64,000 bases of DNA from Streptomyces sp. NBC_01460 (lineage in GTDB: Bacteria; Actinomycetota; Actinomycetes; Streptomycetales; Streptomycetaceae). The notes beneath the pieces are model-generated. The model was not told the origin of the DNA, did not search any database, and was given only the letters and a program-made list of their open reading frames with translations. This document shows, piece by piece, positions 26,510 through 32,794 of the stretch; position 1 is the stretch's first letter; the number at the start of each line of letters is the position of its first letter. The DNA is taken from contig NZ_CP109473.1 in assembly GCF_036227405.1 (NCBI RefSeq), positions 1,798,001 to 1,862,000 on the forward strand, written 5' to 3'. Position numbers and translations under genes: made by a program.

Positions 26510-26824
26510 TCAGCTCCTGTTGTCGTGCGTGGGCGTCGGTGCGGGTGCGGGCCGTGCGTCCAGCGCGGTCAGCTCGTCGCGCAGCCCACGGTGTACATCC
26601 TCGTACACCTCGGTGTGGCCGTCGGCCGCGAGGTGGTCCGCGTCGGCCAGCCGCTCCAGCCGCGCGTCGACCCCGGCGTGCCCGGTGGGGGTGCGCGCGA
26701 CACCGAGGGGTGCGGGCGGTGCGGGGTCGAAGGAGGGTGCGGGAGGCGCGGCGGGTGCCCCGGCGGCCGTCCCGCCCGCCTCACCCCGCTGCTCCGTGTC
26801 CGGTCCCGGCGTCCAGTCGCTCAT
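26510..26824 (-). CDS. Conserved small hypothetical protein
   Basis: 104 residues, Ala/Pro/Thr-rich first half, then an acidic amphipathic stretch (GVDARLERLADADHLAADGH and EVYEDVHRGLRDELTALD), probably a helical hairpin. No known domain that I recognise. It starts with ATG at 26824 and is the first gene of the tlyA-nadK-recN run, 7 nt before tlyA. Its codon use and position favour a real gene. The function is unknown. Confidence 0.75.
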   Translation of the reverse strand: MSDWTPGPDTEQRGEAGGTAAGAPAAPPAPSFDPAPPAPLGVARTPTGHAGVDARLERLADADHLAADGHTEVYEDVHRGLRDELTALDARPAPAPTPTHDNRS

Positions 26825-26866
26825 GCGGGAACGCTACCCCGAACGGCCGGTGTACCGTCGGTGACG

Positions 26867-27214
26867 ATGGCGACCATGGCGGAGTGCCGCAGCGCACTCG
26901 ACACACTTTCCGACAATCTGGCGGGGGCGGACGGCGACGTGCGCGGCGCCGCCGACCTCGACCGCTCGCTGAGCTGCCACATCAGGGACCTCGACGCGAC
27001 GTTCACCGGACGGCTGGAGCACGGCCGGATCCGGGTGCTGGACACGTACGACGGCCCGCCCCGCGAGAAGGCCGAGATCCGGCTCGCGATGGCCGGGGAC
27101 GACCTGGTGGCCATGGTCGGCGGCGAGCTGAACTTCGCGAAGGCCTGGGCCTCGGGCCGGGTGCGGCTGGAGGCGGGCTTCCGCGATCTGCTGAAGCTCA
27201 AGTCCCTGCTGTGA
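26867..27214 (+). CDS. SCP2 sterol-binding domain protein
   Basis: 115 residues, a stand-alone SCP2-like lipid-binding fold: HIRDLDATFTGRLEHGRIRV, then AEIRLAMAGDDLVAMVGGEL and FAKAWASGRVRLEAG. Such proteins bind hydrophobic ligands in the cytoplasm. The start is ATG 26867 or GTG 26861. There is no ribosome binding site and only 42 nt to the divergent small gene, so the message may be leaderless. Its 3' end overlaps the end of the convergent ABC ATPase gene by 17 nt. Confidence 0.85.
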   Translation: MATMAECRSALDTLSDNLAGADGDVRGAADLDRSLSCHIRDLDATFTGRLEHGRIRVLDTYDGPPREKAEIRLAMAGDDLVAMVGGELNFAKAWASGRVRLEAGFRDLLKLKSLL

Positions 27215-28028
27215 CCCCGGGGCCCCGCAGGGAGGCCTCCGAGCGCCTCCTGCGGGAGGCGGGGACGACGAGCGGGGTCCCCGTCTCGGGGTCGTCGATG
27301 ACCTGGCACCGCATCCCGAAGACCTCCTCCACGAGCTCCGCCGTGACGACGTCGCCGGGCGCGCCCTCGGCGACGACCGTGCCCTCGCGCATGGCGATGA
27401 GGTGCGTGGCGTACCGGGCGGCGTGATTGAGGTCGTGCAGCACGGCGACCAGCGTGCGGCCCTGCGTCTCGTGCAGTTCGGCGCAGAGGTCGAGCACGTC
27501 GATCTGGTGCTGGATGTCGAGGTACGTCGTCGGCTCGTCGAGCAGCAGCAGCGGGGTCTGCTGGGCGAGGGCCATGGCGATCCAGACCCGCTGGCGCTGG
27601 CCGCCGGAAAGTTCGTCGACGTAGCGGTCGGCGAGCCCGCCGACGCCGGTCGACTCCATGGACTCCTTCACGATCCGCTCGTCCTCGGGTGACCACTGCC
27701 GCAGCAGCCCCTGGTGCGGGTAGCGGCCGCGCGAGACGAGGTCGGCGACGGTGATGCCGTCCGGGGCTATGGAGGACTGCGGCAGCAGGCCCAGGGTCCT
27801 GGCCACCTTCTTCGCGGGCAGGCGGTGGATGGACTGCCCGTCCAGCAGGACGTCGCCGCCGCTCGGCTTCAGCATCCGGGAGAGCGCGCGCAGCAGGGTC
27901 GACTTCCCGCAGGCGTTGGGGCCGACGACGACCGTGAAGGAGTGGTCGGGGATCTCGACCGAGAGGTTCTCGGCGATGACCCGCTGGTCGTAGCCGAGGG
28001 TCACCGATTCTGCGGTGAGGCGCTGCAT
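27198..28028 (-). CDS. Ferric-siderophore ABC transporter, ATPase (FecE/FepC type)
   Basis: 276 residues. Walker A GPNACGKSTLL, signature LSGGQRQRVWIAMALAQQ, Walker B LLLLDEPTTYLDIQHQIDVL, and the H-loop VLHDLNHAARYA are all present. This is the siderophore/haem/B12 subfamily that energises FecCD-type permeases, located at the inner face of the membrane. ATG 28028 has GGGAG 8 nt upstream. It follows the two permease genes (57 nt gap) under the iron-box promoter. Confidence 0.94.
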   Translation of the reverse strand: MQRLTAESVTLGYDQRVIAENLSVEIPDHSFTVVVGPNACGKSTLLRALSRMLKPSGGDVLLDGQSIHRLPAKKVARTLGLLPQSSIAPDGITVADLVSRGRYPHQGLLRQWSPEDERIVKESMESTGVGGLADRYVDELSGGQRQRVWIAMALAQQTPLLLLDEPTTYLDIQHQIDVLDLCAELHETQGRTLVAVLHDLNHAARYATHLIAMREGTVVAEGAPGDVVTAELVEEVFGMRCQVIDDPETGTPLVVPASRRRRSEASLRGPGVTAGT

Positions 28029-28084
28029 GGTCGTACTCCCGGATTCTGTGGGGGTGGTCTCGGTGCTGGCCGGCGGCCCGGGCC

Positions 28085-29203
28085 TCATATGCGTCCCGCC
28101 CTGCGCTCGGACACCAGGAGCCACAGCAGGTAGCAGCCGCCGAGCACCCCGGTGACCACGCCCACCGGGAGCTGACGGTCCCCGAAGGCGTTCATGGCCG
28201 TCCAGTCGGCGACGAGCAGCAGGGCCGCGCCCGTGGCGGCCGCTGCCGCCAGGTTGGGTCCGGGTGCGCGGGTCAGCCGGCGGGCGACCTGCGGGGCGCT
28301 CAGCGACACGAAGACGATGGGGCCGGCGGCGGCGGTGGCGACGGCGACGAGCAGGACGGCGCTGCTCAGCAGGACCAGCCGGGTGCGTTCCACCCGTACG
28401 CCCAGGGCGTGGGCGGCGTCGTCACCCATCTCGATCATGCGCAGCGCCCTCCCGTGGCCGAGGACCAGGGGCAGCAGCACGCAGCAGACGGCGAGCAGCG
28501 GCCAGACCTGGGCCCAGTCCCGGCCGTCGAGCGAGCCGGTCATCCAGACGACCGCGCGGGTGGCGTCGACCAGGTTGGCCTTGGTGATCAGGTAATGCGT
28601 CGCGGCGGTGAGCATCGCGGCGGCGCCGATGCCGACGAGGACGAGCCGGTAGCCGTGCACCCCGCGCTTCCAGGCCAGCAGGTAGACGGCGGCGCCGGTC
28701 AGCAGGCCTCCGACGACGGCTCCGGCGGCGACCTCGGTGGGCCCGCCGTGGAAGAGCACGATCACGATGAGGGCGCCGACCGCCGAACCCTGGCCGAAGC
28801 CGAGCACGTCGGGGCTGCCGAGCGGGTTGCGGGAGACGCTCTGGAAGACGGCTCCGCCGACACCGAGCGCGGCGCCGACGAGGAGCCCGACCAGGACCCG
28901 GGGCAGCCGCAGCTCCGTGACGATGAACTCCTGCTGGAAGGTGCCGTTGCCGAAGAGCGTGGTGACGACCTGACCGGGTGACATGGCGTAGTCGCCGCTG
29001 CCGACCAGCACCACGGCGGCGAAGGCGGCCGCGGCGACGAGCAGGGCGATCACGGCCGACGCCCGGGCGTCCACCCGGAAGGAGAGCCCGCCGGAGGTCC
29101 GCACGGCGCGGACCGTCCTCGTGGTGTCCCGCGCGGCACGGACGGTCCTCGTGTCGTCCTCCGCGGCGCGGACCGTCTTCGTGGTGTCCGGTGCGGCCTT
29201 CAC
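28085..29203 (-). CDS. FecCD-family siderophore permease with repeat-bearing N-terminus
   Basis: 372 residues. A 45-residue cytoplasmic N-terminus with three near-copies of a DDTRTVRAA-like unit (encoded by 29103-29190) comes before about ten transmembrane segments. Family motifs include RLPRVLVGLLVGAALGVGGA and SRNPLGSPDVLGFGQGSAVG. It forms a heterodimeric channel with the upstream permease. GTG 29203 overlaps the upstream stop in GTGA, with GAGG about 11 nt upstream. The N-terminal repeats are not part of the usual family. Confidence 0.92.
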   Translation of the reverse strand: MKAAPDTTKTVRAAEDDTRTVRAARDTTRTVRAVRTSGGLSFRVDARASAVIALLVAAAAFAAVVLVGSGDYAMSPGQVVTTLFGNGTFQQEFIVTELRLPRVLVGLLVGAALGVGGAVFQSVSRNPLGSPDVLGFGQGSAVGALIVIVLFHGGPTEVAAGAVVGGLLTGAAVYLLAWKRGVHGYRLVLVGIGAAAMLTAATHYLITKANLVDATRAVVWMTGSLDGRDWAQVWPLLAVCCVLLPLVLGHGRALRMIEMGDDAAHALGVRVERTRLVLLSSAVLLVAVATAAAGPIVFVSLSAPQVARRLTRAPGPNLAAAAATGAALLLVADWTAMNAFGDRQLPVGVVTGVLGGCYLLWLLVSERRAGRI

Positions 29204-30261
29204 AGCTGGGCCATCCTCTTGCGTCGTACGAGGTGGATGAAGACGGGCCCGCCGAGCAGCGCGGTGACGATGCCCACCTGCAGCTCGGAGGGGCGGGCGA
29301 CGACTCTGCCCACCACGTCGGCACCGAGGAGCAGCACAGGGGCGAGCACGGCCGCGTACGGCAGGATCCAGCGCAGGTCGGGGCCGGTGACGGTGCGGAC
29401 CAGGTGCGGGATCATCAGCCCGATGAAGACGATCGGCCCGCAGGCGGCGGTCGCCGCCCCGCACAGGAGGGTGACGGCCACCATCGCGAGGACACGGGTG
29501 CGGGTCAGGTGCGCGCCGAGCGCCCTGGCGGTGTCGTCGCCCATCTCCAGGGCGTTGAGCGGCCGGGCGATCAGCAGGGACAGCAGCACGCCGACCGCGA
29601 TGAACGGCCATACCTTGCCGACGGTCTCCGGGTTCGCGGAGGCCAGCGATCCCACGGTCCAGAAGCGCAGCCGGTCCAGCGCCGCCGCGTCCAGCAGCTG
29701 TACGGCGTTGACGTAGCCGAACAGTGCCGCGGTCACCGCCGTACCGGCGAGCGCCAGCCGTACGGGGTTCGCGGAGCGGCTCCCGCCGAGCAGGTACACG
29801 GCCACGGACACGATCGCGGCGCCGGCGAACGCGAACCAGACGTAGCCGGTGAGCGAGGTGACGCCGAGGAAGGTGATGGCCGAGACGACGGCGGCCGCGG
29901 CCCCGGCGTTGACGCCCAGCAGACCGGGCTCGGCGAGCGGGTTGCGGGTCAGCGCCTGCATCACCGCGCCCGCCAGTCCCAGGGCGGCCCCGACGATCAG
30001 CCCGAGCACGGTGCGCGGGACCCGCACATCCCGTACGAGGACGTCGCCGTTGGTGCCCGAGTAGTGGAACAGCCCGTGCCACACCTCGGAGAGCGGGAGT
30101 GCCTTGGCGCCGATCGCGACACTCGCGAGGCACACCAGCACCAGCACACCCACGGCGACCAGCAGCCCCGCGGCACGTACCGCGTGGCGCCCTGCGCGCG
30201 CAGAGGTATCCGGCGCGGGTTCGGGACCGGGACTCGATTCGGGGGGACTCTGGACCAACAC
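29200..30261 (-). CDS. FecCD-family siderophore permease
   Basis: 353 residues with about ten transmembrane helices and family motifs DVRVPRTVLGLIVGAALGLA and TRNPLAEPGLLGVNAGAAAA. It transports ferric siderophore with the second permease and the ATPase. GTG 30261 lies 6 nt after a -10 (TAACCT) and has no ribosome binding site, so the message appears leaderless. It is the first gene of an iron-repressed operon. No substrate-binding lipoprotein gene lies next to it, so one must be encoded elsewhere. Confidence 0.93.
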   Translation of the reverse strand: MLVQSPPESSPGPEPAPDTSARAGRHAVRAAGLLVAVGVLVLVCLASVAIGAKALPLSEVWHGLFHYSGTNGDVLVRDVRVPRTVLGLIVGAALGLAGAVMQALTRNPLAEPGLLGVNAGAAAAVVSAITFLGVTSLTGYVWFAFAGAAIVSVAVYLLGGSRSANPVRLALAGTAVTAALFGYVNAVQLLDAAALDRLRFWTVGSLASANPETVGKVWPFIAVGVLLSLLIARPLNALEMGDDTARALGAHLTRTRVLAMVAVTLLCGAATAACGPIVFIGLMIPHLVRTVTGPDLRWILPYAAVLAPVLLLGADVVGRVVARPSELQVGIVTALLGGPVFIHLVRRKRMAQL

Positions 30262-30265
30262 GTGG

Positions 30266-30284
30266 TTAGGTTAGCCTATCCTCG
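30266..30284. promoter_or_regulatory. Iron box (DmdR/IdeR operator) in the permease promoter
   Basis: TTAGGTTAGCCTATCCTCG matches the 19-bp DmdR1/IdeR consensus (TTAGGTTAGGCTAACCTAA) at 15 of 19 positions. It covers the spacer and -10 of the promoter read leftwards: -35 TTGAGA at 30295-30290, 16-nt spacer, -10 TAACCT at 30273-30268. Fe-loaded DmdR would block initiation. This makes the permease operon iron-repressed. Confidence 0.82.
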
Positions 30285-30324
30285 TATCATCTCAACTCCC
30301 CGGTACGGTACGCGGTCCGGTGCC

Positions 30325-31353
30325 CTACAGGTCGAGTCCGGCCACGGCCTTCGCCGCGTCCAGCGCGCACGCGCCGTCCCCCGCCTGCGTCCACGCCGCC
30401 CCGCACAGGGCCCTCAGACCGTCGATCGCGTCGCCCTCGCCCTCCAGCACGAGGGCGTCCCCGCGCACCGCGGCCGTCCAGCCGCCGCAGCGGAACCCGC
30501 CGTCCTCCTCCGACACCTCGGGCTGCCCGGTGAGGAGCCCCCGCAGATCCCGGTCCACGTAGGTCGGGCGGTACTTGGGCTCGGCCGCGATCAGCTGCGC
30601 CGCGTCGGTCACCCCGGTGAGCACGAGCAGCGAGTCCACGCCTCCGTTGAACGCGCCCTCGATGTCCGTGTCCAGCCGGTCCCCGACGACCAGCGGCCGC
30701 TTCGCCCCGGTCCGCAGCACCGTCTCGCGGTGCATCGGCGGCAGCGGCTTGCCCGCGACCTGCGGCTCGGCGCCGGTCGCGATCCGCACGACCTCCACCG
30801 CCGCCCCGTTGCCCGGCGCGATGCCCCGGGCTCCCGGGATCGTCAGGTCCGTGTTGGACGCGAACCACACCGCTCCGCGCCTGATCGCGTACGCCGCCTC
30901 GGAGAACCGGCCCCACGGGAGATCGGGCCCGCCGAACCCCTGCGCCACGGCGGCCGGGTCGTCGTCCGCCGACTCCACCGGCACGAGGCCGCGCTCGCGC
31001 AGCGCGACCCGCAGCCCCTCCCCGCCGACCACGAGCACCTTCGCCCCGGCGGGCAGCTGATCGGCCATCAGCCGGGCCACCGCCTGCGCCGACGTGATGA
31101 CGTCGGCGGGCTCGGCCGGCACTCCGAGCTCCGTCAGGTGCTCGGCCACCGCGTCCGGCGTCCGCAGCGCGTTGTTCGTCACGTAGGCCAGGTGCATCCC
31201 GCCCTCACGGGCGGTGCCCAGCGACTCGACGGCGTGGACGATCGCGTGCCCGCCGGCGTACACCACCCCGTCGAGGTCGAGCAGGGCCGTGTCGTACGCC
31301 TCACTGAGCGCCACGTCGCTCCCGAGCGGCCGGGACCTGTACTGCTGACTCAT
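30325..31353 (-). CDS. HAD-superfamily phosphatase (NagD-like)
   Basis: 342 residues. HAD motif I is DTALLDLDGVVYAGG. The NagD-type cap domain sits between motifs, and motif IV is VVGDRLDTDIEGA. Proteins of this group dephosphorylate sugar phosphates, nucleotides or 4-nitrophenyl phosphate. The C-terminal 60 residues (GFRCGGWTAAVRGDALVLEG) form an extra module not found in short NagD proteins. ATG 31353 has GAGGAG 9-14 nt upstream. It is divergent from the DUF1015 gene. Confidence 0.9.
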   Translation of the reverse strand: MSQQYRSRPLGSDVALSEAYDTALLDLDGVVYAGGHAIVHAVESLGTAREGGMHLAYVTNNALRTPDAVAEHLTELGVPAEPADVITSAQAVARLMADQLPAGAKVLVVGGEGLRVALRERGLVPVESADDDPAAVAQGFGGPDLPWGRFSEAAYAIRRGAVWFASNTDLTIPGARGIAPGNGAAVEVVRIATGAEPQVAGKPLPPMHRETVLRTGAKRPLVVGDRLDTDIEGAFNGGVDSLLVLTGVTDAAQLIAAEPKYRPTYVDRDLRGLLTGQPEVSEEDGGFRCGGWTAAVRGDALVLEGEGDAIDGLRALCGAAWTQAGDGACALDAAKAVAGLDL

Positions 31354-31425
31354 ATGCCTGCGCTCCTCTTTCCATGCTTCTCCCCCGATCATCGCGCATC
31401 GCGGGAGCGCACATACGATGCACAA

Positions 31426-32706
31426 ATGAACACGACCGGGCCCGCCGTCAGCCGGGGACTGCGGCTGACCCCCTTCCGCGGACTGCGGTACGTCCCCGAG
31501 CGGGTCGGCAGCCTGGCAGCGGTGACCTCACCCCCGTACGACGTCGTCGTGCGGCCCGACGGACTGCACCACCTGGAGTCCGCGGACCCCCACAACATCG
31601 TGCGGCTCATCCTTCCGCAGGCCGGCACGGCCGCCGAGCGCCACCGGCAGGCGGCCGACACCCTGAAGCGCTGGCTCACGGAGGGCGTCCTCGCCCCGGA
31701 CCCGGAGCCCGTGCTCTACGTCTACGAACAGCGTGCCGGTGACGTCCTCCAGCGCGGTGTGATCGGGGCCCTGGCGCTCTCCCCCGCCTCGGAGGGCATC
31801 GTGCTGCCGCACGAGGACGTCATGGCAGATGTCGTGGAGGACCGCGCCGACCTGATGCGCACGGCCGCCGCCCACCTCGAACCGCTGCTCTTCAGCTACG
31901 CCGGGGACGGCGGTCCCGGCGGCGCGACGGCCGTCATCGAGCGGGTGGCGGAGCGTCTCCCGCTCCTCACCACGACGACCGAGGACGGCTTCAGCCACCG
32001 CCTCTGGGCCGTCACGGATCCCGCGGAACGGGAGGAGATCGAGTCGGATCTGTCGCGACGCCAGGCGCTCATCGCCGACGGACACCACCGCTGGGCCACC
32101 TACCTCAGGCTCCAGGAGGAACAGTCCGCTCCCGGCCCCTGGGACTTCGGGCTCGTCCTGCTCGTCGACACGGCCCGCTACCCGCTGCGGGTGCGCGCCA
32201 TCCACCGGCTGCTGCACCGGCTCCCGGTCGCGGAGGCCCTCCGCGCGCTCGACGGTCTCTTCCGCGTCCGGCACGTCGACGGGCCGCTGCCCCATGCGCT
32301 CGGCGTGCTCGCCGACGCCGCCGCGGAAGGCAACGCCTTCCTCCTCGCGGGTGACGGCCGTTTCCATCTGGTCGACCGGCCCGACGCGCGCCTGCTGGCC
32401 CGTACCGTTCCCGCCGACCGGCCGGCCGCCTGGCGCGCGCTCGACGCGACGGTGCTGCACTCCACGCTCCTCGACGATGTCTGGGACATCCCCGACGCCC
32501 CGGAACACATCGCCTACATCCATGACAGCGCGGCCGCGGTCGAGCAGGCGGAACGGCACGACGCCACGGCGGTCCTGATGCATCCGGTGCGCGAGGACGC
32601 CGTACGGGACCTCGCGCGCCAGGGTGTCACGATGCCCCGCAAGTCGACCTCGTTCGGCCCGAAACCGGCCACGGGCCTGGTCCTGCGGAGCCTGGACATC
32701 AGCTGA
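31426..32706 (+). CDS. DUF1015-family protein
   Basis: 426 residues of the DUF1015 family, whose signature is the IADGHHRWATYLRL segment (about 222-235) and the N-terminal LTPFRGLRYVPERVGSLAAV. No biochemical function is established for the family as far as I know. ATG 31426 follows a TACGAT -10 (31414-31419) by 6 nt and has no ribosome binding site at normal distance, so the transcript is probably leaderless. It ends at a strong bidirectional terminator and is convergent with the RG-rich protein gene. Confidence 0.9.
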   Translation: MNTTGPAVSRGLRLTPFRGLRYVPERVGSLAAVTSPPYDVVVRPDGLHHLESADPHNIVRLILPQAGTAAERHRQAADTLKRWLTEGVLAPDPEPVLYVYEQRAGDVLQRGVIGALALSPASEGIVLPHEDVMADVVEDRADLMRTAAAHLEPLLFSYAGDGGPGGATAVIERVAERLPLLTTTTEDGFSHRLWAVTDPAEREEIESDLSRRQALIADGHHRWATYLRLQEEQSAPGPWDFGLVLLVDTARYPLRVRAIHRLLHRLPVAEALRALDGLFRVRHVDGPLPHALGVLADAAAEGNAFLLAGDGRFHLVDRPDARLLARTVPADRPAAWRALDATVLHSTLLDDVWDIPDAPEHIAYIHDSAAAVEQAERHDATAVLMHPVREDAVRDLARQGVTMPRKSTSFGPKPATGLVLRSLDIS

Positions 32707-32724
32707 GGGCGAGGTCCGGAACGC

Positions 32725-32762
32725 AGGAAGGGGCGGTACCCGTGCGGGTACCGCCCCTTCCT
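32725..32762. terminator. Bidirectional terminator between DUF1015 and RG-rich genes
   Basis: Perfect 17-bp stem (AGGAAGGGGCGGTACCC and complement) with a GTGC tetraloop, between two convergent genes. Confidence 0.9.
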
Positions 32763-32794
32763 CATGCCGTGCTCATGCCGTGTTGAAGCAGACG

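Noticed and set aside
26195..26866. Upstream extension of the SCP2 protein
   Set aside because: It is antisense to tlyA and the small hypothetical gene, and the SCP2 fold begins only after 26867.
28085..30133. Open frame joining the two siderophore permeases in one protein
   Set aside because: The upstream part is a low-complexity shadow of the first permease in another frame; the second permease starts at GTG 29203 with a ribosome binding site and a GTGA overlap.
28978..31425. Very long open frame on the + strand upstream of the DUF1015 gene
   Set aside because: It runs antisense through both permease genes and the HAD gene; high GC leaves antisense frames open. The real DUF1015 start is ATG 31426, where family homology begins.
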